From Brevibacterium limosum (GTDB lineage Bacteria > Actinomycetota > Actinomycetes > Actinomycetales > Brevibacteriaceae), in the NCBI RefSeq assembly GCF_011617705.1, contig NZ_CP050154.1, forward strand, positions 2,790,001 to 2,854,000: DNA of 64,000 bases. Reading direction: 5' to 3'. A program made the position numbers and the translations under genes. Shown one piece after another: positions 26,766 through 36,819 of this stretch (position 1 is the first letter of the stretch; every line of letters begins with the position of its first letter). The notes under the pieces were generated by a model. The model was not told the DNA's origin, searched no databases, and saw nothing but the letters and a program-made list of their open reading frames with translations.

Positions 26766-28067
26766 TCAGCGCAGCAGCCCCTCATAGTGGCGCTGCTGCA
26801 TCTGCGCGTCGATCTGCTTGACCGTCTCGAGGCCGACGCCGACGACGATCAGCAGCGAGGTGCCGCCGAACGGGAAGTTCTGGTTCGCGTTGATGAGCAC
26901 CAGCGCGATCAGCGGGATGAGGGCGACGAAGGCGAGGTAGAGCGAGCCGGGGAAGTTGATGCGGCTGAGCACGTAGCTTAGGTATTCGGCGGTCGGGCGA
27001 CCGGCCCGGATGCCGGGGATGAAGCCGCCGTACTTCTTCATATTGTCCGCAACCTCTTCAGGGTTGAAGGTGATGGCGACGTAGAAGTAGGCGAAGAAGA
27101 TCGTCAGCAGCGCGTACACAGTGATGTAGATCGGGTGATCACCGCGGGTGAAGTAGGTGTTGATCCATTCGACCCATTGGGACTCCGGGTCGAAGAACTG
27201 CGAGACCAGGCTCGGCAGGTAGAGCACCGAAGAGGCGAAGATGACGGGGATGACGCCGGCCATATTCACCTTGATCGGGATATAGGTCGAGGTCCCGCCG
27301 AACATGCGGCGGCCCACCATGCGCTTGGCGTACTGGACGGGCACCCGGCGCTGCGACTGCTCGACGAAGACGACGAGCGCGACGAGGACGAGTCCGACGG
27401 CCATGACGATGAGGAAGATGTCGACGCCCTGCTCGCGGAAGATCGCGCCGAGCGAGGACGGGAAGGCGGATGCGACGGAGGTGAAGATGAGCAGCGACAT
27501 ACCGTTGCCCACACCGTGTTCGGTGATCTGCTCGCCCAGCCACATGATCAGGCCGGTGCCTGCAGTGAGAGTGAGGACGAGGACTGCGATGCCCCACCAG
27601 GTGTCGTTGGCGATGAGGTCCTGGCAATTTTCGACGCTTCCGAACAGTGCGCCGGAGCGGACGGTCGCCACGAGGGTCGTCGAGTTCAGGATCGCGAGGC
27701 CGATGGTGAGGTAGCGGGTGTACTGAGTCAGCTTCGCCTGACCGGATGCGCCTTCCTTGTGCAGCGCTTCGAAGCGCGGAATGACCACGCGCAGGAGCTG
27801 GACGATGATGCTCGCGGTGATGTAGGGCATGATGCCCAGGGCGAAGATCGACAGCTGCAGCAGCGCGCCGCCGCTGAAGAGGTTGATCATGGCGAATCCG
27901 CCCTCGTTGAGCTGAGGCGAAGCCACGCATTCCTGCACCTTGGTGTAATCGATGCCAGGCGAAGGAATGAACGAGCCGAGTCGGAAGATGACAAGAATGC
28001 CCAGGGTGAAGAGGAGTTTCTTCCTCAAGTCGGGCGTTCTGAAGGCCCTCCGGATTGCGCCGATCAA
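26766..28067 (-). CDS. secY: Protein translocase subunit SecY
   Basis: 433 aa, ten predicted membrane helices, the channel of the SecYEG translocon. MIGAIRRAFRTPDLRKKLLFTLGILVIFRLGSFIPSPGI and GGTSTYIPIKVNMAGVIPVIFASS are family-diagnostic. The start is TTG at 28067, placed by AGGAGG just upstream. A TTCG-loop terminator lies between rplO and secY, so secY-adk-map is its own transcription unit here. Confidence 0.97.
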   Translation of the reverse strand: MIGAIRRAFRTPDLRKKLLFTLGILVIFRLGSFIPSPGIDYTKVQECVASPQLNEGGFAMINLFSGGALLQLSIFALGIMPYITASIIVQLLRVVIPRFEALHKEGASGQAKLTQYTRYLTIGLAILNSTTLVATVRSGALFGSVENCQDLIANDTWWGIAVLVLTLTAGTGLIMWLGEQITEHGVGNGMSLLIFTSVASAFPSSLGAIFREQGVDIFLIVMAVGLVLVALVVFVEQSQRRVPVQYAKRMVGRRMFGGTSTYIPIKVNMAGVIPVIFASSVLYLPSLVSQFFDPESQWVEWINTYFTRGDHPIYITVYALLTIFFAYFYVAITFNPEEVADNMKKYGGFIPGIRAGRPTAEYLSYVLSRINFPGSLYLAFVALIPLIALVLINANQNFPFGGTSLLIVVGVGLETVKQIDAQMQQRHYEGLLR

Positions 28068-28276
28068 GCGTCCTCCTCGTTGGGGGATGAAAAGTCAGAG
28101 TCGTGGTCGCGACCTGGCGAATGAGACAAATACCTGCAAAAGACTATCAGGGTATGCCCTCCAGGCCGAAACCGGCGAAGCCCCGTTCAGGCTCGTCTCA
28201 GGCAGTGATCCGGGAGGCATCCGAGTGGCCTCCGGCAGGTTCCCAGCCTGTCTCCGTCCTGGTTCCGGGGAGGCAG

Positions 28277-28308
28277 AAGGGGGCGGTCACCGAAGTGACC
28301 GCCCCCTT
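28277..28308 (-). terminator. TTCG-loop terminator between rplO and secY
   Basis: Perfect 14-bp stem (28277-28290 with 28295-28308); on the minus strand the loop is TTCG, a very stable tetraloop. It ends the spc operon after rplO. The remaining 210 bases before secY must hold its promoter; none is obvious. Confidence 0.85.
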
Positions 28309-28348
28309 ACCAGCGTTGAAGCCGGGAAACCGTTCCGAGTGGAACGGA

Positions 28349-28801
28349 TCAGGCCTCGTTGGCGCTTCCGCCTGCAGCCTTGATCTTCTCGGCCGCGGAG
28401 CCGGAGAATTTGTCTGCAGTGATGTTCAGGGCCACGGTGATCTCACCGGTGCCGAGAACCTTGACGGGCTGCTTTGCGCGCACAGCGCCCTTCTCCACGA
28501 GATCGGCGACGGTGACGTCTCCGCCCTCGGGGAACAGGCTGGACAGCTTGTCGAGGTTGACAACCTGGAACTCCACCTTGGCGGGGTTCTTGAACCCACG
28601 CAGCTTCGGCAGACGCATGTGCATCGGGGTCTGGCCGCCCTCGAAGCCGTGCGGAACCTGGTAACGGGCCTTCGTGCCCTTGGTTCCGCGTCCGGCGGTC
28701 TTGCCCTTCGAAGCCTCACCACGACCGACGCGGGTCTTGGAGGTCTTGGCTCCGGGGGCAGGGCGCAGATCGTGCAGCTTCAGCGAGTCGTTGTTCGACA
28801 T
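28349..28801 (-). CDS. rplO: Ribosomal protein L15
   Basis: 150 aa. [34 protein letters not shown] is the L15 Gly-rich N-terminal extension, and [18 protein letters not shown] is the core motif. Last gene of the spc operon, one base after rpmD's stop. Confidence 0.97.
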   Translation of the reverse strand: MSNNDSLKLHDLRPAPGAKTSKTRVGRGEASKGKTAGRGTKGTKARYQVPHGFEGGQTPMHMRLPKLRGFKNPAKVEFQVVNLDKLSSLFPEGGDVTVADLVEKGAVRAKQPVKVLGTGEITVALNITADKFSGSAAEKIKAAGGSANEA

Positions 28802-28802
28802 A

Positions 28803-28985
28803 TCAATCGACCTCTTCCACAGTCACGATGTGGCGGACAGTGTTGACCATTCCCCGGATCTCGGGGCGGTCTTCCTGCACCACAACGTCGTTGGTCCGCT
28901 TGAGACCGAGCGAACGCAGCGTGTCACGCTGGCTCTGACGGTATCCGATTGCGGACTTGCGCTGAGTAATCTTGAGCTTTGCCAT
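28803..28985 (-). CDS. rpmD: Ribosomal protein L30
   Basis: 60 aa: [35 protein letters not shown], a typical small L30. The start overlaps the rpsE stop by one base (TGATG). Confidence 0.97.
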   Translation of the reverse strand: MAKLKITQRKSAIGYRQSQRDTLRSLGLKRTNDVVVQEDRPEIRGMVNTVRHIVTVEEVD

Positions 28986-29659
28986 CAGGACTTCGCCCCA
29001 CTTTCAGCAGCTGCCCGCAGCAGTGCGTGCGGAGCAACCTCGTCGACGGGCAGGCCACGGCGAGCCGCGACCTCCTCCGGACGCTCGAGGCCCTTCAGCG
29101 CGGTGATCGCAGCGTGCACGATGTTGATCGCGTTCGCCGAACCCAGCGACTTGGACAGAACGTCCTGGATGCCTGCCGCATCGAGGACCGCGCGAACGGG
29201 TCCACCGGCGATGACACCGGTACCAGGAGCGGCCGGACGCAGCAGGACGACGCCTGCGGCTTCCTCTCCCTGGATCGGGTGCGGAATGGTCTTCTGGATG
29301 CGGGGAACGCGGAAGAAGTTCTTCTTCGCTTCCTCGACACCCTTGGCGATGGCGGCAGGAACTTCCTTCGCCTTGCCATAGCCCATGCCGACCATGCCGT
29401 CGCCGTCTCCGACCACGACGAGAGCCGTGAAGGAGAACCGACGTCCGCCCTTGACGACCTTCGACACGCGGTTGATCGTGATGACGTGTTCGATGAACTG
29501 GTTCTTGTCTTCACGGTCGTTGCGACCGCCGCGTCCACGGCCTTCGCCGCGTCCGCGACCCTGACCGCCCTGGCCGCGGCCACGGGAGGAACGGTCACCG
29601 CTGTTGTCGGTGCGGGTCTCAGCAGCTGGCTGCTGTTCGTTGTTCTCTTCAGTGCTCAT
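28985..29659 (-). CDS. rpsE: Ribosomal protein S5
   Basis: 224 aa, about 55 longer than E. coli S5. The N-terminal about 55 residues are an Arg/Gly/Asp-rich extension ([20 protein letters not shown]). The dsRNA-binding and C-terminal domains are normal ([47 protein letters not shown]). It overlaps rplR by 4 bases. Confidence 0.97.
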   Translation of the reverse strand: MSTEENNEQQPAAETRTDNSGDRSSRGRGQGGQGRGRGEGRGRGGRNDREDKNQFIEHVITINRVSKVVKGGRRFSFTALVVVGDGDGMVGMGYGKAKEVPAAIAKGVEEAKKNFFRVPRIQKTIPHPIQGEEAAGVVLLRPAAPGTGVIAGGPVRAVLDAAGIQDVLSKSLGSANAINIVHAAITALKGLERPEEVAARRGLPVDEVAPHALLRAAAESGAKS

Positions 29660-30036
29660 AGGGCCAATCCTCCTTCACGGGCACCTTCGGCGATTGCCTG
29701 CACACGGCCGTGGTAGGCGTTGCCTCCACGGTCGAAGACGACGGCTTCGATTCCGGCGTCCTTGGCGCGCTGAGCAACCAGCTCGCCCACCTTGCGGGCT
29801 TTGCCGGTCTTATCGCCTTCGAATGTCCGCAGGTCGGCTTCCATGGTGGAGGCCGAGACCAGGGTCTTGCCGACGGTGTCGTCGATGACCTGGACGAAGA
29901 CGTGGCGCGTGGAGCGAGTCACTGAGAGGCGAGGGCGCTCGGCCGTGCCGCTGACATGCTTGCGCAGTCGAGCGTGACGACGCTTGCGAGCAGCTGCCCT
30001 GCCTTTGCCGTAGCTTTCCTTCTTGCCAAAGGCCAT
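29656..30036 (-). CDS. rplR: Ribosomal protein L18
   Basis: 126 aa, 5S rRNA-binding. [45 protein letters not shown] and [25 protein letters not shown] are canonical. Two bases after rplF's stop region; overlaps rpsE. Confidence 0.97.
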   Translation of the reverse strand: MAFGKKESYGKGRAAARKRRHARLRKHVSGTAERPRLSVTRSTRHVFVQVIDDTVGKTLVSASTMEADLRTFEGDKTGKARKVGELVAQRAKDAGIEAVVFDRGGNAYHGRVQAIAEGAREGGLAL

Positions 30037-30038
30037 CT

Positions 30039-30575
30039 TTACTTACCAGCCTTTCCGACCTTGCGACGGACGATTTCGCCGGCGTAGCGCACACCCTTGC
30101 CCTTGTAAGGCTCGGGCCTGCGCAGCTTCCGGATGTTCGCAGCGGTCTCACCGACGAGCTGCTTGTCGATTCCGTGGACAGCGACCTTGGTCTGACCGTC
30201 GACGCTGAAGGAGATGCCCTCCGGCGGTTCGACGACGATCGGGTGGCTGTAGCCGAGGGCGAACTCGAGGTTCGATCCCTTGGCTAGGACACGGTAACCG
30301 GTTCCGACGATCTCGAGGGCCTTGGAGTAGCCTTCGGTCACACCGACGATCATGTTGTTGATGAGCGTGCGGGACAGTCCGTGCAGCGAACGCGATTCGC
30401 GCTCTTCATCCGGACGGACCACTGTGATGACACCGTCTTCAAGCGATACGGTGATCGGCTCGGCGATGGTGACGGACAGCTCGCCCTTAGGTCCCTTGAC
30501 GGCGACATCCTGGCCGTCGACCTTGACCTCGACGCCGCTGGGAACGGAGATCGGGTTCTTGCCAATACGTGACAT
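30039..30575 (-). CDS. rplF: Ribosomal protein L6
   Basis: 178 aa, normal length. [33 protein letters not shown] and the C-terminal [16 protein letters not shown] are diagnostic of L6, which supports the sarcin-ricin loop region. Confidence 0.98.
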   Translation of the reverse strand: MSRIGKNPISVPSGVEVKVDGQDVAVKGPKGELSVTIAEPITVSLEDGVITVVRPDEERESRSLHGLSRTLINNMIVGVTEGYSKALEIVGTGYRVLAKGSNLEFALGYSHPIVVEPPEGISFSVDGQTKVAVHGIDKQLVGETAANIRKLRRPEPYKGKGVRYAGEIVRRKVGKAGK

Positions 30576-30592
30576 GTTCTTCTCTCCTTCCT

Positions 30593-30991
30593 TTACCAGA
30601 CGTAGGCGAGGACTTCCCCACCCACACCCTTCTTGGCGGCCTGACGGTCCGTCAGGAGGCCTGACGAGGTCGACAGGATGGCGATGCCGAGGCCGCCGAG
30701 AACCTTGGGCAGGTTCGTGGACTTCGCGTAGACGCGCAGTCCCGGCTTGGAGACTCGGCGCAGGCCGGCGATCGAACGTTCCCGGTTGGGTCCGAACTTC
30801 AGGTCCAGGAGCAGCGTCTTGCCGACCTCGGCGTCTTCGACGCTCCAGCCAGTGATGTAGCCCTCGGTCTTGAGGATCTCGGCGATGTTCGACTTGAGCT
30901 TCGAGAACGGCATGCTGACGTCCTCGTGATAAGCCGAGTTGGCGTTGCGCAGACGCGTAAGCATATCTGCGACTGGATCAGTCATTGTCAT
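30593..30991 (-). CDS. rpsH: Ribosomal protein S8
   Basis: 132 aa from ATG 30991 (an alternative ATG is two codons in). [29 protein letters not shown] and [26 protein letters not shown] are canonical. Only 67 bases separate it from rplE, leaving no room for rpsN (S14), which usually sits between them. Confidence 0.97.
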   Translation of the reverse strand: MTMTDPVADMLTRLRNANSAYHEDVSMPFSKLKSNIAEILKTEGYITGWSVEDAEVGKTLLLDLKFGPNRERSIAGLRRVSKPGLRVYAKSTNLPKVLGGLGIAILSTSSGLLTDRQAAKKGVGGEVLAYVW

Positions 30992-31058
30992 TTGGGCACT
31001 TGCCCTTCCTCGTTACGGTTTCCGCCCACGTACTGTGCTTGGACCTGCAACGTAGCGA

Positions 31059-31628
31059 TTATTTTTGCTTGAACGGGAACCCGAGGTGACGCAGCAGTGC
31101 ACGTCCCTCGTCATCGGTTGCCGCGGTGGTGACGACGGTGATATCCATACCGCGGACGCGGTCGATCCGGTCCTGATCGATCTCGTGGAACATGGACTGC
31201 TCCGTGAGGCCGAAGGTGTAGTTACCGTTTCCGTCGAACTGACGATCCGAGAGTCCGCGGAAGTCGCGGATACGCGGCAGCGCCAAAGAGATGACGCGGT
31301 CGATGAACTCCCACATCCGTGCTCCACGCATGGTGACGTGAGCGCCGATGGGCTGACCTTCGCGCAGTTTGAACTGTGCGATGGACTTCCGAGCACGGGT
31401 CACGACGGGCTTCTGACCGGTGATCAGAGTCAGGTCGTTGATCGCGCCTTCGATCATCTTGGAATCGCGTGCTGCGTCACCCACACCCATGTTCACGACG
31501 ACCTTGGTCAGTCCGGGAACCTGCATGGGGTTGGCGTAGTTGAACTCTTCCTGCAGCTTCGCAACGATCTCTTCGCGGTAAATCTGCTTGAGACGCGGTG
31601 CGGGACGGCTGGTGGTTGTTTCCGTCAT
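31059..31628 (-). CDS. rplE: Ribosomal protein L5
   Basis: 189 aa, 5S rRNA-binding protein of the central protuberance. [61 protein letters not shown] and FNYTFG-like [16 protein letters not shown] are standard. One-base overlap with rplX. Confidence 0.97.
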   Translation of the reverse strand: MTETTTSRPAPRLKQIYREEIVAKLQEEFNYANPMQVPGLTKVVVNMGVGDAARDSKMIEGAINDLTLITGQKPVVTRARKSIAQFKLREGQPIGAHVTMRGARMWEFIDRVISLALPRIRDFRGLSDRQFDGNGNYTFGLTEQSMFHEIDQDRIDRVRGMDITVVTTAATDDEGRALLRHLGFPFKQK

Positions 31629-32002
31629 CAGATCTCCTCCCCGGTGCGACGCGAGACGCGAACCCGGACAGTCTTGGTGCGACCGTCGCGTTCGACGCTC
31701 TCCTCGCGGTATCCGACGCGGGTGGGCTTGTTGTCCTTGGGATCAACGAGCGCCACGTTGGACACGTGGATGGGGGCTTCGTGGGTCTCACGGCCACCAG
31801 CGGTGCCGCCGGCCTGAGTCTGCGTAGCCTTCTTGTGCTTGATCACGCGGTTGACGCCCTCAACGAGGACGCGGTTGCGTTCGGGGTAGACGGCAAGGAC
31901 CTTGCCCTGCTTCCCACGATCGCCACCACGGGACTGCCGAGCGCCGGCGATGACCTGGACGAGGTCGCCCTTCTTGATATTGAGCTTGTTCGCCATGCTC
32001 AC
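31628..32002 (-). CDS. rplX: Ribosomal protein L24
   Basis: 124 aa from GTG 32002, which overlaps the rplN stop (GTGA); an ATG two codons later (31996) is equally possible and sits 10 bases from [53 protein letters not shown] is the KOW-containing L24 core. Confidence 0.95.
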   Translation of the reverse strand: MSMANKLNIKKGDLVQVIAGARQSRGGDRGKQGKVLAVYPERNRVLVEGVNRVIKHKKATQTQAGGTAGGRETHEAPIHVSNVALVDPKDNKPTRVGYREESVERDGRTKTVRVRVSRRTGEEI

Positions 32003-32367
32003 AACACCTCCGGTGCCAAGGAGACGATCTTCATGAACTTCTTGTCGCGGAGTTCGCGTCCCACGGGTCCGAAGATACGGGTACCGCGTGGTTCCTCATC
32101 GTTCTTGAGGATGACAGCAGCATTCTCGTCGAACTTGATGTAGGAACCGTCGGGACGACGACGTTCCTTGGCAGTGCGAACGATGACGGCCTTGACGACG
32201 TCACCCTTCTTCACATTGCCGCCCGGGATTGCATCCTTGACGGTTGCCACGATGGTGTCACCGATCGAGGCGTAGCGCCGACCGGAGCCACCCAGGATCC
32301 TGATTGCCAGGATCTGCTTGGCGCCAGTGTTGTCGGCGACTTTGAGTCGCGACTCTTGCTGAATCAC
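31999..32367 (-). CDS. rplN: Ribosomal protein L14
   Basis: 122 aa, exact family length. [46 protein letters not shown] is invariant L14 sequence. First gene of the spc operon; separated from rpsQ by 144 bases with a very strong hairpin. Confidence 0.98.
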   Translation of the reverse strand: MIQQESRLKVADNTGAKQILAIRILGGSGRRYASIGDTIVATVKDAIPGGNVKKGDVVKAVIVRTAKERRRPDGSYIKFDENAAVILKNDEEPRGTRIFGPVGRELRDKKFMKIVSLAPEVL

Positions 32368-32455
32368 TATTCTCTCCTGTCGTCGCGCTGGTTCTCACGC
32401 CTGAGCGCGAGCCTTGCGGAACGGATTCATTGACATTTCACCCCGTTCCCGGTAG

Positions 32456-32486
32456 CCGCCCGCGGCCTCCGAGAGGCCGCGGGCGG
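32456..32486 (-). terminator. Strong hairpin between rpsQ and rplN
   Basis: 14-bp perfect stem (32456-32469 with 32473-32486), 3-base loop, extended by outer CCCGGT/ACCGGG pairing. It lies 25 bases past the rpsQ stop on the minus strand, so it likely ends or attenuates the S10 operon before spc. No T tract follows. Confidence 0.7.
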
Positions 32487-32511
32487 GACCGGGTGGGTGG
32501 GGTGGCGTTGA

Positions 32512-32799
32512 CTACTTGGCGCGTTCGATGATCTCGACGAGCCGCCAACGCTTCGCGGCCGAAAGGGGCCGCGTCTCGGCCACGAGGACGAGGTCGCCGA
32601 TACCGGCGGTGTTCTCTTCGTCGTGAACCTTGTACTTGACCGACTGGCGCATGACCTTGCCGTAGAGGCGGTGCTTCATGCGCTCCTCGACCTCGACGAC
32701 GATAGTCTTGTCCATCTTGTCGGATACTACGTAACCACGTGCGGTCTTGCGGGAGTTGCGTTCCGCAGCAGTGGCCTCGGTGTTCGTGGTCTCCGCCAT
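32512..32799 (-). CDS. rpsQ: Ribosomal protein S17
   Basis: 95 aa from ATG 32799, which overlaps the rpmC stop by one base; a GTG one codon upstream (32802) is possible. [40 protein letters not shown] and [19 protein letters not shown] are S17, with a short Thr/Glu-rich N-terminal extension. Last gene of the S10 operon. Confidence 0.96.
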   Translation of the reverse strand: MAETTNTEATAAERNSRKTARGYVVSDKMDKTIVVEVEERMKHRLYGKVMRQSVKYKVHDEENTAGIGDLVLVAETRPLSAAKRWRLVEIIERAK

Positions 32800-33050
32800 C
32801 ACTTGCTCTCTTCCTTGGCATCAGCGGGGTTCGGACGGATGTCCAGCTCCCGTTCGTTGAGCACGGTGTAGATACGAGCGATGTCGCGACGCACGGCCTT
32901 GAGGCGACCGTGGCTCTCCAGCTGACCCGTGGCCGACTGGAAACGCAGGTTGAACAGCTCGGCCTTGGCCTTCTTGAGCTCTTCTTGCAGACGCTCGTTG
33001 TCGTAACCGTCCAGCGCGTCGATGGAAAGGTTCTTCGAACCGATAGCCAT
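32799..33050 (-). CDS. rpmC: Ribosomal protein L29
   Basis: 83 aa from ATG 33050 (MAIGSKNLS); a GTG at 33056 would add two residues. [45 protein letters not shown] is L29, at the polypeptide exit tunnel, where it helps dock trigger factor and SRP. A short acidic tail follows. It overlaps the end of rplP or nearly so. Confidence 0.95.
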   Translation of the reverse strand: MAIGSKNLSIDALDGYDNERLQEELKKAKAELFNLRFQSATGQLESHGRLKAVRRDIARIYTVLNERELDIRPNPADAKEESK

Positions 33051-33052
33051 TC

Positions 33053-33469
33053 TCACTCACCACCTTCGCGGGCCACGATACGGGCCTTCAGCGGAAGCTT
33101 GTGGATCGCCAGGCGCAGGGCCTCGCGAGCAACTTCCTCGGACACACCGCCGAGTTCGAACATGACTCGACCGGGTTTGACATTGGCGATCCACCACTCC
33201 GGCGAACCCTTACCGGAACCCATGCGGGTTTCGGCAGGCTTCTTCGTCAGTGGGTGATCAGGGTAGATGTTGATCCACACCTTGCCGCCGCGCTTGATGT
33301 AGCGGGTCATGGCAATACGTGCGGCCTCGATCTGACGGTTGGTGACATAAGCCGGCTCGAGAGCCTGGATGCCGTAGTCACCGAAGGACACCGTCGTGCC
33401 TCCCTTGGCGGCGCCGCCCCGGTTGGGGTGGTGCTGCTTGCGGAATTTCACTCGACGAGGGATCAGCAT
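33053..33469 (-). CDS. rplP: Ribosomal protein L16
   Basis: 138 aa. [57 protein letters not shown] is canonical L16, which supports the A site. Three bases after rpsC. Confidence 0.98.
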   Translation of the reverse strand: MLIPRRVKFRKQHHPNRGGAAKGGTTVSFGDYGIQALEPAYVTNRQIEAARIAMTRYIKRGGKVWINIYPDHPLTKKPAETRMGSGKGSPEWWIANVKPGRVMFELGGVSEEVAREALRLAIHKLPLKARIVAREGGE

Positions 33470-33472
33470 ATC

Positions 33473-34288
33473 TCAGCCCTCCGATCCGGCCTCAGCCGCG
33501 GAGGCTTCAGCACTGTTCTCAGTATTACGGGCCTGGTCGCCTCGGCGCGGTGCGCCTTCCTGACCACGTCCGCGGCCTCCACGACCGCGCCCACGGCCAC
33601 GCGGGCCACGAGCAGCAGGAGCCTTGGCCTGCTCGGCGGCAAGCTCCTTGTCGGTCATGTCGCCCTTGTAGATCCACACCTTGACGCCGATGCGTCCGAA
33701 AGTGGTGTGGGCTTCGTGAACGCCGAAGTCGATGTTCGCGCGCAGGGTGTGCAGCGGCACACGACCTTCGCGGTAGAACTCGGACCGGCTCATCTCAGCT
33801 CCGCCGAGGCGGCCCGAGCACTGCACACGGATGCCCTTGGCACCTGCGCGCTGGGCGCTCTGGATGGCCTTGCGCATCGCACGGCGGAAGGCCACACGGC
33901 TGGCGAGCTGCTCGGCAACTCCCTGGGCGACGAGCTGTGCGTCGACCTCGGGGTTCTTCACCTCAAGGATGTTGAGCTGAATCTGCTTGCCGGTGAGCTT
34001 TTCGAGCTGACCGCGGATGCGGTCTGCTTCGGCTCCGCGACGACCGATGACGATGCCCGGGCGTGCGGTGTGGATGTCGACGCGGACACGGTCACGCGTG
34101 CGCTCGATGTTGACCTTCGAGATGCCGGCCCGTTCGAGGCCGGTATTCATCATCTGGCGGATCTTGACATCTTCGAGCACGTAGTCCTTGTAGCGCTGCC
34201 CCGGCTTGGTCGAGTCAGCGAACCACTTTGACTTGTGATCCGTGGTGATTCCGAGTCGGAATCCGTTCGGATTGATCTTCTGGCCCAT
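33473..34288 (-). CDS. rpsC: Ribosomal protein S3
   Basis: 271 aa. The KH and C-terminal domains are standard ([35 protein letters not shown]). After about residue 215 there is a long extension, first Arg/Gly-rich ([17 protein letters not shown]), then Ala/Glu-rich, common in actinobacteria. Its start overlaps the rplV stop by one base. Confidence 0.97.
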   Translation of the reverse strand: MGQKINPNGFRLGITTDHKSKWFADSTKPGQRYKDYVLEDVKIRQMMNTGLERAGISKVNIERTRDRVRVDIHTARPGIVIGRRGAEADRIRGQLEKLTGKQIQLNILEVKNPEVDAQLVAQGVAEQLASRVAFRRAMRKAIQSAQRAGAKGIRVQCSGRLGGAEMSRSEFYREGRVPLHTLRANIDFGVHEAHTTFGRIGVKVWIYKGDMTDKELAAEQAKAPAARGPRGRGRGRGGRGRGQEGAPRRGDQARNTENSAEASAAEAGSEG

Positions 34289-34674
34289 TAACGGTTCCCC
34301 TTCCGGCTCTTGCGCTGAGGCAGGTCGTCACCGCTGGCCAGGACCACTGTCACATGGCTGGTGCGCTTCTCGATGCGAAAAGCGCGACCCTGGGCACGCG
34401 GACGGAACCGCTTCATGGTCGGCCCCTCATCCACGAAGGCTTCGGAGATGACCAGTTCGTTCTCATCGAACGCAACGCCTTCCTCGTCGGCCCGGACACG
34501 CGCATTGGCGATGCCGGAGGCCACGAGCTTGTAAATCGGATCTGATGCCGACTGTTCTGCAAACTTCAACACTGCAAGTGCTTCGGTCGCCTGCTGACCA
34601 CGAATGAGGTCGATGACGCGCCGAGCCTTGCGAGGCGTAACGCGCAGGTACCGCGCCTTAGCCTTGGCTTCCAT
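34288..34674 (-). CDS. rplV: Ribosomal protein L22
   Basis: 128 aa. [52 protein letters not shown] and the tunnel-lining loop [24 protein letters not shown] are standard. 42 bases after rpsS. Confidence 0.98.
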   Translation of the reverse strand: MEAKAKARYLRVTPRKARRVIDLIRGQQATEALAVLKFAEQSASDPIYKLVASGIANARVRADEEGVAFDENELVISEAFVDEGPTMKRFRPRAQGRAFRIEKRTSHVTVVLASGDDLPQRKSRKGNR

Positions 34675-34716
34675 CGCTTCCTTCTCTCTTCTCTAGGATC
34701 GAAAGAGTGCCCCGCC

Positions 34717-34998
34717 TCAGCGGCGGCGCCCCTTGCGATCGTCCTTTTCGTGGCCACGGAACGTCCGTGTCGGTGCGAACTCGCCGAGCTTGTGTCCGAC
34801 CATCGACTCAGTGATGAAGACGGGGACATGCTTGCGTCCGTCATGTACTGCGATGGTGTGTCCCAGGAAGTCCGGGACGATCATCGAGCGACGAGACCAT
34901 GTTTTGATGACATTTTTGGTGTTCTTCTCGTTCTGACGAGCCACCTTCTGGAAGAGGTGTTCGTCGACGAAAGGACCCTTTTTGAGGCTACGAGGCAT
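34717..34998 (-). CDS. rpsS: Ribosomal protein S19
   Basis: 93 aa. [19 protein letters not shown] and [36 protein letters not shown] are invariant S19 sequences. It lies 15 bases after the rplB stop. Confidence 0.98.
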   Translation of the reverse strand: MPRSLKKGPFVDEHLFQKVARQNEKNTKNVIKTWSRRSMIVPDFLGHTIAVHDGRKHVPVFITESMVGHKLGEFAPTRTFRGHEKDDRKGRRR

Positions 34999-35013
34999 AA
35001 GTCAGTACTCCAA

Positions 35014-35834
35014 TCAGCGCTTCTTGCCGGTCCGGCGACGGCGCACGATGTACTTGTCGCTCTCCTTGTTCGGCCGGCGTGTGCGGCCCTCCAACTGACC
35101 CCACGGGCTGACTGGGTGACGACCACCCGAAGTACGGCCCTCGCCACCACCATGCGGGTGGTCGATCGGGTTCATCACGACACCGCGGACGCCTGGGCGC
35201 TTGCCCTTCCAACGCATACGGCCTGCTTTGCCCCAGCTGATGTTCGACTGCTCGGCGTTGCCGACCTCGCCGATCGTCGCACGGCAGCGCGCATCGACGT
35301 TGCGGATTTCGCCCGAAGGCATCCGCAGCTGTGCGAAACGGCCGTACTTCGCCACGAGCTGCACGGACGAGCCTGCAGAACGAGCGATTTTGGCACCGCC
35401 GCCGGGACGCATCTCAACTGCGTGCACCACGGTACCCACCGGGATGTTGCGCAGGGCAAGGTTGTTGCCCGGCTTGATGTCTGCACCCGGACCGGCTTCC
35501 ACGTGTGCACCCTGCTTGAGGTTCTGCGGGGCGATGATGTAGCGCTTCTCTCCGTCTGCATAGTGCAGCAGAGCGATGCGAGCCGTACGGTTCGGGTCAT
35601 ATTCGATGTGTGCGACCTTCGCCGGAACGCCATCTTTGTCATGGCGGCGGAAGTCGATGACACGGTATTGACCTGGTGGCGGGTGGTCACGCGTCCCTGG
35701 CTGTTGCGGCCGCCGCGCTTGGGCAGCGGGCGCAGAAGCGACTTCTCCGGTGTAGACCGGGTCACTTCGACGAAGTCGGCGACCGACGAGCCACGGCGGC
35801 CCGGGGTCGTCGGCTTGTGCTTACGGATTCCCAT
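35014..35834 (-). pseudogene. rplB: Ribosomal protein L2, frameshifted by an apparent 16-base deletion
   Basis: The N-terminal part ([21 protein letters not shown] to RVTTRHQ, codons from 35834 to 35673) and the remaining part ([16 protein letters not shown] through [13 protein letters not shown] to the stop at 35014) are in different frames. At the junction (35668-35675) the conserved segment GGGHKR is absent. The locus is 821 bases; restoring 16 bases gives 837, i.e. 278 aa plus stop, the standard L2 length. The downstream part keeps the PTC-proximal [25 protein letters not shown]2 is essential, so a sequencing or assembly error is the first explanation; a programmed frameshift cannot restore the lost residues. 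Confidence 0.88.
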
Positions 35835-35864
35835 GAGTCTTGTCCTTCTTTGACGAAGGATCGC

Positions 35865-36164
35865 TTAGAGCGATCCACCGAAGATGTCGATCGATCCGTC
35901 CTTGAGAGCGACAATGGCACGCTTGGTGTCCTTGCGCTTTCCCCAACCGGTGCGGGTGCGGCGGCGCTTGCCCTGACGGTTCAGGGTGTTGACCTTGGCG
36001 ACCTGCACATCGAAGATCGTTTCAATGGCTTGCTTGATCTCGGTTTTGTTCGAGCCCTGGTCGACGAGGAAGGTGTACTTGCCCTCGTCCATCAGGCTGT
36101 AGGTCTTCTCCGAGACGACCGGTGCGACGATGATGTCGCGCGGGTCCTTGAAGTTCAGACTCAT
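35865..36164 (-). CDS. rplW: Ribosomal protein L23
   Basis: 99 aa. [53 protein letters not shown] is L23, at the exit tunnel. Overlaps rplD by 4 bases. Confidence 0.98.
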   Translation of the reverse strand: MSLNFKDPRDIIVAPVVSEKTYSLMDEGKYTFLVDQGSNKTEIKQAIETIFDVQVAKVNTLNRQGKRRRTRTGWGKRKDTKRAIVALKDGSIDIFGGSL

Positions 36165-36814
36165 GATGCGTCCTCCGATTTGCGGTTTCCGCTCAGGAAC
36201 GCGGCAAGAGCTGCCTCGGTGAACACGATGTCATCGGCGAGCAGCACATCATAGGTGTTGAGCTGATCGGAGGTGAGCACGTGAACGTGGGGCAGGTTGC
36301 GCACGCTCAGGTAGGTGAGCTCGTCGTCACGCTCGAGCACCACGAGAGTGTTCTTGCGCTCGGACAGGCCGGCCAGTGCGGCCTTCGCCTGCTTGGTCGA
36401 CGGGGCGTCGCCGGTGACCAGGTTCTTCATCACGAAGACCTGATCGAGGCGTGCACGATCAGACAGGGCTCCGCGCAGAGCGGCCGCCTTCATCTTCTTG
36501 GGGGTCCGCTGCGAGTAGTCGCGCGGGACCGGTCCGTGCACGATACCGCCGCCGTTGTACTGAGGAGCGCGGATCGAACCCTGACGGGCGTTGCCGGTTC
36601 CCTTCTGACGGTAGGGCTTGCGACCGCCGCCGCGAACCTCGGAGCGGGTCTTCGTCTTGTGCGTACCCTGACGGGCCGCAGCCAGCTGTGCAACGACGAC
36701 CTGGTGGATCAGGGACACGTTGGTCGGCACGCCGAAGACCTCGGCGGGCAGATCAACGGAGCCGGTCTTGGCACCAGCGGCGTCGATGACGTCGACTGTC
36801 TTGACATCAGTCAT
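36161..36814 (-). CDS. rplD: Ribosomal protein L4
   Basis: 217 aa. The tunnel loop [42 protein letters not shown] is diagnostic. In some bacteria L4 also represses the S10 operon. Five bases after rplC. Confidence 0.98.
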   Translation of the reverse strand: MTDVKTVDVIDAAGAKTGSVDLPAEVFGVPTNVSLIHQVVVAQLAAARQGTHKTKTRSEVRGGGRKPYRQKGTGNARQGSIRAPQYNGGGIVHGPVPRDYSQRTPKKMKAAALRGALSDRARLDQVFVMKNLVTGDAPSTKQAKAALAGLSERKNTLVVLERDDELTYLSVRNLPHVHVLTSDQLNTYDVLLADDIVFTEAALAAFLSGNRKSEDAS

Positions 36815-36819
36815 TACGT

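Noticed and set aside
35168..35834. Programmed ribosomal frameshift in rplB
   Set aside because: Shifting frame at the junction would still leave the GGGHKR segment missing; the length shortfall is 16 bases, not 1 or 2, and no slippery heptamer with a pseudoknot is apparent.
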